From positions 866,001-930,000 of the forward strand of contig JAJEKV010000124.1 of assembly GCA_021234155.1 (NCBI GenBank): 64,000 nt of DNA. The letters are read 5' to 3'. Both the position numbers and the translations under genes were made by a program. The notes under the pieces are model-generated. The model did not search any database, was not told the DNA's origin, and was given only the letters and a program-made list of their open reading frames with translations. Below, piece by piece: positions 41,305-52,238 of this stretch. How positions within the stretch are numbered: the first letter of the stretch is position 1; the number at the start of each line of letters is the position of its first letter. Source of the DNA: Isoetes taiwanensis. Lineage: Eukaryota; Streptophyta; Lycopodiopsida; Isoetales; Isoetaceae.

Positions 41305-41781
41305 TTCCATGGTGGGCTTAGTATTTTATAGTGAGCTATTTTATGCTTAGTAGCAAAAAGTACATTAACCCTATAATGCAGATGTTTGCTACGTTAGCTT
41401 GGACATGTATAGAAAATAATTTATTTGAATTTCATTATAAGTTTAGTTCCAAACTTTATACATGCTAGTGGCAAGGTTGATGCACTTAGATGTATTTAGA
41501 GTATGTGGTAAAGTAGAGCTTAAGCCATATGTAGGTTAATGAGGAAGTTGTTGTATAATATGGAAGAGTATTGGGAATACCCATGTTCTATTGCTATTGT
41601 GGCACAAATGTGCAATTGAGAAGACTGCATCAGAACATAGCAGTGGCTCTGAGTCGCAATAAGAGATGCCCTAGTTGGCTAAAGCTTAGTCTTTTGCATT
41701 TAAAAGTAATACAAGAAGTGTTAGACCGCATTCAAGAGGTTGCACCTCAAGTAACTCATGAGGACATGAGTTGAATTTTAC

Positions 41782-41791
41782 AAGGGGAGAA
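41782..41791 (+). promoter_or_regulatory. Polypurine tract
   Basis: AAGGGGAGAA directly abuts the 3' LTR and would prime plus-strand synthesis. Confidence 0.85.
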
Positions 41792-42334
41792 TGTAACGAA
41801 CCTAGTGGCTTACTTTGTCTCAATATAGGATGGTGTAGATTATCTAACGACCTTGTTGATATGCGTCCACGGGTTATGCTAGTGGTGGCATTTAAAACTA
41901 TAGAAATATATTAGCAAAGGTTACATAAGCAGAAGGTGTTAGATTAATGTGTTTTGGTCTTGTACGAAATTATCTTATGAATGAGAGTATTAATATTGGG
42001 ATGTATCTATAAGTCTTATGAAGAATGCGGTATTCAGAGGGAGAGACTGGGCATGAAGTTGCGCGAGCAGAGCGTTTTCCCGAGTCATCCTCAGTGACCT
42101 ATAAGGAGGAGAATTCGGAGTGACCTGTTGAGCTATAGGAGGAGAATTCGGAGTGACCTGTTGAGCTATAGGAGTTGTAGTATGCCAAGACTCAGAGGAG
42201 TTTGGTCTTGTATGTAATTATCTGATCAATGGGACTATACTTTATTGAGCAAGTATACGAGTATCTTGGATGTTTAACTTAGATGTTAAACGTGTCGGTG
42301 CAACGGCCTAGGCCAAGGGGCTAGGTCCGTTTCA
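41792..42334 (+). repeat. 3' LTR
   Basis: 543 bp, identical to the 5' LTR except at 42041. Confidence 0.97.
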
Positions 42335-42339
42335 GTTAC

Positions 42340-43527
42340 ATCCACCACCATCGCATACCAATGATAAATCTCACCTCACCAGCACCTACAGTCTTATTAA
42401 GACAAGATATTTCTCATCTACAGATTGCAACCCATAGGCAAACATATATAGTGCTCATTCCAATATCACTAAAATACCTTTGCAAAACATAACTCCAATC
42501 GAAGATATCCCACTTTCACTAGACTGTTGATAAAATATACCAGTACGATAGACCTATCTCATCAGCACTCACAAGTACCCACCATTATGCATTCACATCT
42601 CATTCACATTAACAACAGGACTCTCTTGAGCATGCAAAATAAAATCAATGTTTTTAACATTTTCTATTGACAATGCTGAAGACTATAATTAGTTGAAAAT
42701 AGTCCGATATTTTAATGTAAGAGACCTAATATCCATTACAATTGCGAAGTACATCTTCTTACATTGGGTCTAGTTCAAATTCTAGACCACCCTCTGGTTG
42801 TTCGCTTTGAGTCCACAAATTAGAGTTGCACACTAATGTATTGTAGGCCGAGGTTATGTCTTGTGCATAGTTAAAAGGAAATGTTTAGATCAAGTTCGAG
42901 TAATTATGCCCTGTTTACAACAGGATGCAATTAGCCTATTTTCTTTTATTTCTACTTTTAGGTGGCACTTGGAAACGAACGAATATTTTTAACATGTACA
43001 GTTTGAAAAATAAATATTGTTGTCATTCACATATCTTAAAGTAGTTGTTAGTGATGCACAAAGTTGCATAAATTACACAACACCCTAAGAAGTAACATAG
43101 GCATATTGAATGCTCAGATACAAAGTTTTGATCTGGAGATGCATATGCCTAATTAGATAGAACGTTCATGCTTCATCAGTTTTTCAAACTTACCCTTTCG
43201 TTTTGTCTAATGACTTCTTGTTGATAAATTCCATTTTCAAGATATTGGCCATTCCAGGAATACGTGCTCTAATGACATATTGTTGAAGAATTGCATTTTG
43301 AAGATATTGGCCATTTTTGGCATGCGTGCTTTAGGTTTTATAGTCTAAGAGAAACCTTATTTATTTAACTGAAAAGAGAACTTCAAGCGATGAAGCTTAT
43401 TTGTCTCAACTAAAAAAAGATTTCATGGGAGCGGAAAAAGATCTTTAAGGGAGACTTAACCTTATTTGTCTTAACTGAAAAATTGTCTTAACTGGAAAAA
43501 GAGATCTTCGAGGGAGATGCTATCTTC
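42340..43527. other. Non-coding stretch
   Basis: AT-rich; short local repeats (gatattggccatt, twice at 43240-43315; cttatttgtctcaact-gaaaa, three times at 43350-43500). No gene. Confidence 0.5.
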
Positions 43528-44443
43528 GTAATGTTCGGGGGTAGGCAATTTCGCCCAATTTCAAACCTATATTACAACCAGTAATATCCTACTCCCTAGT
43601 CTCTGCCTCCTAGTCTGTAATGTGCCTGTCTAGTCAATGAATGTCTACTGTTTACTGTCACAGATCATTTTATATACAGAACATTCAATGCGGGCAATGA
43701 TTCATTATCAAAGCAAAAACTGCAAGGATTTTATTCCATTCCATTCATCAAAAGCGAACTTATTTGTTACAATGCAAGATATGCATGAATGTAACAAATT
43801 TGCACAAAAAATGCACGCCATAAATCCAAGAAAGAATAATGTTTAAGCCAAGAAGAAACGAAAACAAAAGGTCGCACTAGCAAGTGGGAAGTGAGCAGGG
43901 GAGAAAAGCATCGACTTCTTCTTGGGAGATAAAGCCTATTTCCACGAGATCACAACATCTTTCCTTCAACCAAATCTCACGGAAACAAGCACAATGATCT
44001 TGATTCCTATCCGAAAACAAACACAATGATCATAATGTACTACCGGAACTTCTTTACGAAGGAAAAACAAGCACAATCGCCAAAATCCCGCAAGAGAACA
44101 AAAGAAAAGGTAAGGAGTGAAAAAAACACAAGAAGATAAAGCAAGAAACCTGAAAACTAAACTAGATCAAAGAAGCTTCAGCAAAATGAAGTAGCGCCTT
44201 CAAAGGGCCTTTAGAAAGATGCTACTAGTGCCTCCACACCAAACCCTGCAAAAGAACAAAAGAAAAGGGTAAGGAATGAAGAAAACTCGAGAAAATCCTT
44301 GAAAACTCAACAAGATCAAAGAAGTTGTGCCTTCCGAAAGATGCTACCAGCGCCTCCACGACAGAGAGGAGCGAGCGCCAGAGGGAAGCGCCGAAGAGAA
44401 TGAAAGAATAGAGAAGAAAAATTGCCTACCCCCGAAACATTAC
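43528..44443. mobile_element. Candidate non-autonomous TIR element (916 bp)
   Basis: gtaatgttcgggggtaggca at the left end is the complement of tgcctacccccgaaacatta at the right end, with one extra base, giving about 24-bp terminal inverted repeats. No clear target duplication is visible, so the limits may be slightly off. The interior has no transposase. A related word (acgaacattacccctacc) follows at about 44541-44558. Confidence 0.6.
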
Positions 44444-44838
44444 GTGGAGGAATGTTAGATGGGTAGCCATTACGCTGGTGCGGGCGGCTCGCCCGCTAAC
44501 GCTGCCTCGCCAGGCCCTTACCTCGCGTAATGGCCTCCCCACGAACATTACCCCTACCGTAATAGGTCATTTTCCTACTATCTCTCGTAATAGGACACTT
44601 GTCAGGAATCAGGAACAAAAATCAATTAAAGGTTACAATACAGATCATTAAGATTTGTAAGGCAAACAAATGCAAAGGAAGATAGCTTACTACAAGGTGA
44701 GTCATCAATTCTTTCAAACGGAGTTGACTCTTAGAATTTAAGAGATTCCTCTTATCTTAACTCTAGAAATTGCAAAATAACTCATCTCAACACATTACAA
44801 ATAAAAAAATCTTTAGAAGGATGTCAACCAGGAGCCTA
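44444..44838. other. Non-coding stretch
   Basis: The first 150 bp are GC-rich (cgggcggctcgcccgc hairpin at about 44484) with several gtaatgg/ccattac words. The rest is AT-rich. No gene. Confidence 0.4.
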
Positions 44839-44960
44839 TCCTATATTATAAAACCGTGGCGTCGGTCTGTGCGCCCGATCGACGGCCGAGATCGTCCCAA
44901 TGTCCCTGCGCCCCGATCGACGACCCATATTTATTTGTTTGAACCTGCACCCATTGGACG
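44839..44960 (+). mobile_element. Helitron 5' terminus (copy 1)
   Basis: A|TCCTATATTATAAAA followed by cgtggcgtcggtctgt matches the Helitron start at 57761 over about 100 bp. The leading TC after an A is the Helitron convention. I could not find the matching 3' hairpin and CTRR end, so the full extent is unknown. Confidence 0.6.
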
Positions 44961-47900
44961 GCTTAGATTGCGCCATGTGGCATCTTAACGTGGGTGTCTT
45001 TAATAAAAACGAAAGGGTGCCAAAAGTAGATAGATAGTAGTAGAGGGGCCTGTCCGTTACTTTTATGCATAGGGATACGTCAAATCCGCCATAGCACATT
45101 CAAAAATATGGCCTGGATAAATAGCCCCCTTGAATAAGGCTGCTAGCCAGGTAGAAGCTTGCAATTCAATTGCTGATACGCATGGATTCGTTTAGATCAC
45201 TGCAGAATTAGACCTTTTGCATTCAATCCAAATCAGGGTCTAATTCGGAGGCCTGCTCCGGCGAGGTACACGCCTCGAACAAATTAAGAACGGGCCTGCC
45301 TGCCGCTGCAGCACAGCACCCACTCTTCCGCCAAACAAAAAAAAATAGCCCAAATCTTCTCCTTAAAGGTAGTACAGACACCAGATTTGCTTTGGAATAA
45401 GTCCGAATTGATTGGAAATGGGCACCCATTTCTGATGGTGTCAGACCATCGAAGCCTGTGTTTCTTCGCATTTCTGATTCTGCTTCCTTTTTGATCTGCA
45501 AATTGGCGAGGGATTATTTAGATTTAGCTGCGCTGCGTGTTGTCTTGCAAATAAATGGCCGTGTTGAGGAACGGGAGAGATGAAACAAAGCAAGAATCTA
45601 TAAATTCTGTATATCTAAACTGCAAATACAATGAATACATATAGGGGCCTTGCCCCAAATCATAAACCGCCGGAGATGACCGTTGGGATGATCCGAACTG
45701 TTCCTCGGATTCTGTCCAGCAATACAATCCGTTCTCAAAGCAAGAAACTACCCATTTTGGGCATTGGGCATTTGAATCCAATATCAAAGTACCGAAAATG
45801 GGCCTCAAATTTAGAGTTTGCCAAGACAAGCAGGCTAATAGTTCCACTGCTCTCAAATCCAATGACGAAGCCTGGAATTTGTAACAGGATTTCAGGTTCC
45901 AGAAAGGGTAAAAAAAATTCACGGGAGCAAGATCGAAGCAGCAGAAGAATGCGCCAATTCTGAGCAGGTTCAAAAGCTGCAAGAATTGGACAGGGTTAGG
46001 GATCTGCCAGGCGAGCCAGAGGGGGTTTTGTTCTCGCAGTATGCAGACGAAGCCGGAAGAGCTCTGTTCTACTGGCTAACAGAATTTCAGGAGCTGCTTT
46101 TTTTATTCTGTAATGAAAGGCATTCAAAAACAGAGTTTATTCATCTAGAAACAGAGTTTACTCATGAAACGAAATTTTGGATCAATCTAGCAATAACAAA
46201 GCTCTGTTAATTTCGCTGGCCTTTTTTTACAATCCGGCAGAGAAGTCCATTGTCGAGCCAGTCCAAGAGCTTTGCGACCCAAATCATCCTCCTTCACACA
46301 GAGCAGTTTCTTATGCGGATTATCGTGCATATGGCTCCAAATTTGCCAAAATCAGGGCCATTGATTATTTTAGAAATGTGGGATAATGTTCCCTCTTTTG
46401 TTTGGTTTGTTGTCCATTTGTGGACCATATCATTTGTTGTCCATTTGTGCAACCTAACCAAAGAACTAATCATTCCTAGCCGTTAAGTCGACCCATTATG
46501 GTCATCTTGAATTATTAGAGATTTCATTATTTCATTATTATCTTGAGATGATATGACATCTATATTAGCTCACCAGTAATCCACTATAAAACACCCGTGT
46601 CATGTGATTGTCAAATGTGTAGCAATGTCCACCCTTGGATCTGCATATCTTGGCAGCAAAGGTTATTTCCCATAACCCATCCCTTTCCAAAGGTTACCAG
46701 TTCAATGGTTGAGATTAGATCACAATAATTGTCTCTAGCAGTTGTTTAAGGGCAAAAGATTATCAGGATCTCACCACAAGGATGAACTCATCAGGAGGTC
46801 ATCTTGATAACCCACAATGGATTATCGTGATAGTTTGCTACAAAAGCTCTAGCATTTGAAGTTTGGATCGTATAGTGGAGGTTAGGATAATCACCTTCGT
46901 ATATAGACAAGGAGAAATCATTGGAGCAACTAAAGCTTACAGAAGCGAAAACTGTGCAGTAGGTCAAAAGATGGACTTGGTATTTCATGCAAGGAAAAAA
47001 TTAGTGGCTAAACTTAGCCAAATGGCGAAAATTTGGCCTTGTTTGGAAAAAAATCGGCTAAACTATGTCCCTTTTTGGGCCAAAAAAAAGAAAATATTAG
47101 CCAAGTCTATTTCATGTCCCACTTCCATTTCATCCGACTTTAGCTAATCGCAAGAAAGTATAAGTGCCAAAAATTGGAAAGTTTAGCCAAAACTTAGAAG
47201 CTTTTACGTCAAAGTTTGGCGTACTTTAGCTAAATTAGTCTATAACCTTTGTTTCTACTATGCTCAGTTAATATTTGGATCTTGAATTAGTGCAAAATAG
47301 TCAAACGATAGAAGATTTTTTTATTTTCTAATAAAAGTTTAGCCAAACATAAGAAAGTACAAGTCACAAAATTTAAAAAGTTTAGCTTAACGATAGAAGC
47401 TTTCGCCTCAACTTTTGGCATACTTTAGCCAAGTCTATTTCACCACTTTGGATATAAAAGTTCCTTAATTTTTTCCCTGATTTCATGCACTGAGACTGGC
47501 TTTTTTCTTTATGGACTTTGATCTTATTTCAAAAAAATATTGACAAGGCTAAAAGCTTATTTGACGAAGGAGGTGATTGAAAGAGGAAGAACCGGTTGAA
47601 AGTTTATGAGGGTTTATTTTGTATGGCCACACGTAACTTCAAGAAAGCAGCGGAGTTGTTCCTTCCAATTTCAACTTTATCAACATATGAGCTCTTCACC
47701 TATGACACTTTTATCTTCTACACTGTTCTTACAAGTATAATTTCTTTTTTTTTTTTTTTAATTGAAGACCTATAAGTATATTTATATAAATAGTTGAGTA
47801 CACAAAATTACTTTTTATAGGGAAGTATAACCCTTATGGTGCTTACGTTAGGATAGATAAGAGAAAAAGCCCAAATCTGACACAGAGTCAGCATGATATA

Positions 47901-48289
47901 AAGCAATAACTGTCTAAAAATGAGACTTGAGATTTGAGTTGACTGATTTTTGGCCTCTGCCTCTAACCATGGCCGAGAGGGTACAGAAAACACAGAGGCA
48001 TGTTTCCGCCTTTGCCATATTGAATCTTTCCCTATTATCTTTGGCCTCACACAGCATATCCCTTCTAGCATCAGGGTTCTGAACACAGCAGCACCCGCAC
48101 ATGCATGGTTCCATATGCCCCTCAATATCCGGCGGACCGAACACCTTGATCCATTCCTGATTCGTGCGCAGATCGATTATCTTCCATTTAAGCTTGCGTA
48201 CCAGCATGAATATAATTCCTGTAAAACCAGCAAGAAAATTATGAGAATACTTATCAGAATACTTATCCTCCAGCAATAATCCATTTGAT
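44961..48289. other. Region without recognised genes
   Basis: AT-rich. A segment at 47151-47231 (agaaagta-aagt..., gtttagcc..., ggcgtactttagc) is repeated with changes at 47352-47430. ORFs at 45524-45982 and 45631-45963 lie on opposite strands and look like composition effects. It may be the body of the Helitron starting at 44839. Confidence 0.35.
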
Positions 48290-48588
48290 ATCATATTCAA
48301 TCTGTTTAACTACAGCCTCCAGGTGAAATTATTCCTTCCCTTCCACATCCTCCACAATATAATGTATATCCTCTAATCGCCGGGATGATCCGGCATGAAG
48401 AAGTCAATAGAGCTCAAGGAGTTAAGATCATAGCCCATAAAGGCAGAGGCTAACTCAAGAATCCATTCCGACCACATGCAGACCTGAATAAATGATCCTC
48501 ATCTTCTATGTGCGTCAGACACCTGGGGCAAGCATCCGAATCTGCCATCTGAAGTCTGTGTCTGTTCTGGACTGGTTGGTTGCCAAAG
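48290..48588 (-). pseudogene. LINE ORF2 C-terminal remnant
   Basis: The minus strand reads NQPVQNRHRLQMADSDACPR and CLTHIEDEDHLF, then in another frame ACMWSEWILELASAF and YIILWRMWKGRNNFTW. This is the Cys-His module and W-xW-RN block of a LINE, from a lineage different from LINE-1/3. It ends abruptly at the RPN7 fragment. Confidence 0.65.
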
Positions 48589-49071
48589 CTTACGAGTATA
48601 ATTTCACTTGATAGAGTTTCTTTGAAGCAGAAGGTTGTAGATGCACCTGAAATATTAACAGTGATTGAAAAGATTCCCAATCTATCAGACTTTTTGAATG
48701 CGCTGTATGATTGCCACTACAAGACATTGTACATCGCATTTGCTGGAATAATAGAGCAAATTTGCCTGGACCAGTACTTATATCCTCACTTCCATTATTA
48801 TATGCGAGAAGTTCGAATGGTTGCATATTCACAGTTCCTTGAGTCATACAAGAGTGTTACCATGGAGGCTACGGCTCGTGCATTTGGAATCAGCATCAAC
48901 TTCTTAGATTTAGAACTATCTCGCTTTATTGCTGCTGGGAAATTGAATTGCAAGATTGACAAAGTGGCTGGAGTTTTTGAGACGAAAAGACCAGATGCAA
49001 AAAATGCGTTGTACCAAGCAACCATTAAGGGTGCTTTTTTGCTTAACCTACCCAACTTTTTGAAGTTATAG
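48585..49071 (+). pseudogene. Fragment of 26S proteasome subunit RPN7 (PSMD6)
   Basis: 162 codons match the C-terminal PCI region of RPN7: LTSIISLDRVSLKQKVVDAP, HYYMREVRMVAYSQFLESYK, ISINFLDLELSRFIAAGKLN and ETKRPDAKNALYQATIKGAF. RPN7 is a lid subunit of the proteasome regulatory particle. The first half is missing and no intron interrupts the piece. The last residues (LLNLPNFLKL) have lost the usual ending after a small deletion. It is therefore a retrocopy or captured exon fragment rather than the working gene. It abuts a LINE remnant directly, and no poly(A) follows. Confidence 0.85.
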
Positions 49072-49103
49072 CACCTTACCAGCACCTAAATTAACGAGCA
49101 CGG

Positions 49104-49195
49104 ACGGGCTGGGACGGGCTCATGAAGGGCTCGTGACGGGCTCATGATGGGCTCTGACGGGCTCGGACGGGCTCATGATGGGTTCTGACGGCTTC
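49104..49195 (+). repeat. gacgggctc minisatellite
   Basis: About six units of gacgggctcatgatgggctc and shorter variants follow the RPN7 fragment. Confidence 0.8.
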
Positions 49196-49469
49196 AATTC
49201 CGACGGTCATCATCATAGAATTTTTGCCAATGACATCATAGAATTCGAAGCGGTCATCATCATTCGAGCTCTTGAACAAACTTATCTCCCAAGCTTTTTG
49301 TATTTGTACTCTGTTTTTCTTCCTTTGCAATTCGGACTCTTTTGCAACTATACCATGAGTTCACCCGTAGCTTGAGGTATCGCATTTTTGCTATCTTTTT
49401 TAGAAAATGTTTGTGCTTGACAAATTTATAGCATAAAGTACTCAAATGTAAGTGGTTTTCTTGTTTTAT

Positions 49470-49800
49470 TATATTTCAAATTTGAAGCCCGCCAAGAACA
49501 CGATATGAATTCTTTGAGTTTAGGAAAGTGGAGTCGATGCGGAAGAAAGCCAAGCCAAATCAAGGCAAAAGAAGTATCAAATGCTGAATTTTTATCGGTT
49601 TTTGAAGTTCCTTTGAGGTCGGGAAGATCAACATCAAGGAAATCAAGCACGAATTGGCGAAGTTCAATGAACTCCTTGAAAAGTATACGAGAATGGCCCT
49701 ACCAACAATGAAGTGAGGACTCGTTTTGCAAGAGCATTTGTATGGCGAGAACACCCCTAAGGCTTTGGTGACCCGAAAATTACAAGGTAAATTGGGCATC
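49470..49800 (+). pseudogene. Broken paralogue of the 18.2-kb gene
   Basis: In successive frames the plus strand reads RTRYEFFEFRKVES, KPSQIKAKEVSNAEFLSVFE and VPLRSG, then KINIKEIKHELAKFNELLEK and NEVRTRFARAFVW. Each block matches the minus-strand gene at 18232-18751 in order. At least three frame changes make it a pseudogene. Confidence 0.6.
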
Positions 49801-50875
49801 TTTAGCGTGAGACTCCCACAGTTTTTACGTAGTTCATAAGAGTAAAGATCATGAAGTAAATTGTTTTGAAGCTAACCTCAATGTGATTATCAATCACATT
49901 AGAAGCTTGTCGAGAAATGCAAAAAGAAATTTGAAGAAGAAATTAAAGGAAAAAAAAGGCGACTTTGTTGAAGAAGGTAGGTGCGGTGCAAAGTCTTTGA
50001 AGCTACTTGCACTTTATTGTACAAGCAAATTTCAGAGAAGAGAGAATCTATCAAACTTTCAAAGGCAGATTTGCCTAACAACCAAGCTTTGGTTGCATAC
50101 TTGAAGAAAGATGAAGCAAGTTTAATGGCTTTACTTTACGAAACTATTGGGAGTGCTAATGTTTACGATGAGAAAAGTTGAAGGAAGAAATCAAATCCTT
50201 GGAAGTGAATATTGAAGCATATGGCCATAGGATGGAGTTTTGGAATGCAAAGTCAAACACATATCTGCTATCTGATTTCAGCCAAAGGTAAGAAGGAACT
50301 CAAAGTTCACATGGGTGTTTATGATCCGCCTCGAGATCAATTTTTTGAAAGATGTGAAGGTTGTGGTTTGAGTTTTAGCTCGATTCAGTTTTTCTTATCA
50401 AGTTATCATGTGATCATAAATTTCATGTTTCTTTGCTTTGGTTACGTCTTGGATACTATGCATTGTGCGATTGGCGGGTTGTGGGGTAGAAGTGCGACAA
50501 GCTTGAGCAAGAACTTGGTTACTTTAAAGCGGATGAAGATGAAGTAACCGAGGAGTATGAAGAGTCTTCGATGAAGATGTGAAGGTGACAAAGGTCACAA
50601 AGGTGAAAGGAAAAGGTAAAGACATGGGTGAGGATTCTAACTCTTTAACCGAGTATGACAAACCTATTTCCAAAGATTTTGTTGCTAAGAGGAAAGGCAA
50701 GAAGAAGATTCTTAGGGCAGCAACAAAGAAAGCAAGATCGGGAAGTCAGTCAAGTCCTAAAGGCGTAACTAGTCTGAGCGTGAGATCCCAACAACTCTGT
50801 TACACCGGGTTCTCCACTTGCTTCTCTGTTACACATGCTTCTCTGTTACACACCGCTTCTCGATTCTGACTCCAA
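49801..50875 (+). other. Possible continuation of the 49.5-kb pseudogene
   Basis: Open stretches in several plus frames (NVIINHIRSLSRNAKRNLKK; SKADLPNNQALVAYLKKDEA; MAIGWSFGMQSQTHICYLIS; a Lys-rich KVTKVKGKGKD region) read like coiled-coil and basic-tail pieces of one decayed gene. I recognise no domain. Confidence 0.35.
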
Positions 50876-52238
50876 CACATGAAGAGCCTACTCCTTCAAA
50901 GTCACCATTCACGAGATATCAATCGATGAGGAAGACCTCACTCTTGAGAGAAGTTTATAAAGAATTTGGATAAGCAGATTGCTAGCTTTGCAGGTTCAAG
51001 TTGAAGTTTGGTTTTGAAACAATCTCAATGTTAACTGCTCTGTCAGGTAAATTTTGAGTATGATCTGCAATTTTGTGAATATATGCAGGTCTCTCTAAGT
51101 TATTGAATATGTAAACTGCATGTTGAATATGTGGCAGTGCAATTTTTGAATGTGACCATGTCTGTAACCACTTGAATATATGAACTTTGTGCTTCTTTAA
51201 AATTTTTGTATATTTTTTTTCTTCATTGGTTCAGTTCTCTTGTTTATGCAAAGTGTTTTGTACCTGTAACCAATTCTTACAATTCAAACGATATTCTGCA
51301 ATACCACAGAAGAATTAAAACAATTCAAATGATATTCACACAATTCAATTGATATTTACGCAATACCACATGCATACGACTCAAATTCTATTTGCCCTTT
51401 CCCATAGTTTATGGCTTGCACACAATCTTAAAGATCATCGAGAGACCATTCCAAGTGATTATACCACTAAAGAAAATTTGAACACTGTTGCAAATCTTAG
51501 CTCCTTTGCGGGTCATTGACCAATTTTTGACCTGGTCAATGGCGATCTTTTGAAATAGCTAAGTGCATCGACTTGAGAGAAAGTTTTATATCTACTTAAG
51601 TACATCTCTCAAGCATATAAACCATTTGGATTCAACACGAAATACATTAAGACCTGCTAGCATTTGGCATTTGAATTACCACGGTCTTTTTCGGAATTGG
51701 GAAACCGATTGCAAAGCGTGTAGCGAGCTTCATTCTTGCAAGATCAAGGTATAGATTGGTTGCCATGTGCAACTTTGGAGGTCTACACCAACTCAATTGA
51801 GGGATTACCGGGATCGCAACCAAATCTTACATTTCAAAATAAAACGCAACTAGTTCTTACTATTCAAACTAGATTACGCAATAGCAAAAAGAATGAAACT
51901 TTTCTTTATTACTTGAATATGAATGTTACAATTGAATACAGTTTGGTTAGCACTAGCAATGCTTGTATGCTAGTAAAGAATTCATTTGGTTCCATTTCTC
52001 ATTGAAGAGCTTCGGTGCGGGCTCATCCTCATCTACTAAGCTATGCATAAAGACTACTCTTGTGCTCCAAAACTTCGATCTAAAAGATGATCATGAACAT
52101 CCTTTGGAAGTTTGTATATGTTTTCACTTACGGGCACCATATCAAAGCAACACGACATGACCAAGTGGTATGTATGCATTGCACTCACGGTGCATCTTCA
52201 AGCAATTCAAATTCACTACCTCCTAAAACTTATAATAC
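50876..52238. other. Non-coding stretch
   Basis: AT-rich. A short plus-strand frame at 51563-51754 ends TDCKACSELHSCKIKV, with C-x2-C and H-x2-C spacing. No gene can be assembled. Confidence 0.35.

Larger units (their letters stand above)
39938..42334 (+). mobile_element. Young non-autonomous LTR retrotransposon (2397 bp)
   Basis: Two 543-bp LTRs start TGTAACG, end GTTTCA and differ at a single base (A at 40187, G at 42041). GTTAC duplications flank the element (39933-39937 and 42335-42339). A primer-binding site for initiator tRNA-Met follows the 5' LTR and a polypurine tract precedes the 3' LTR. The 1311-bp interior has no gag or pol; the longest frame is 67 codons (41571-41774). It must have been mobilised by proteins of another element. 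Confidence 0.97.

Noticed and set aside
45524-45982. Overlapping ORFs on both strands near 45.7 kb
   Set aside because: Mutually antisense, no motif, no splice context; treated as composition effects.
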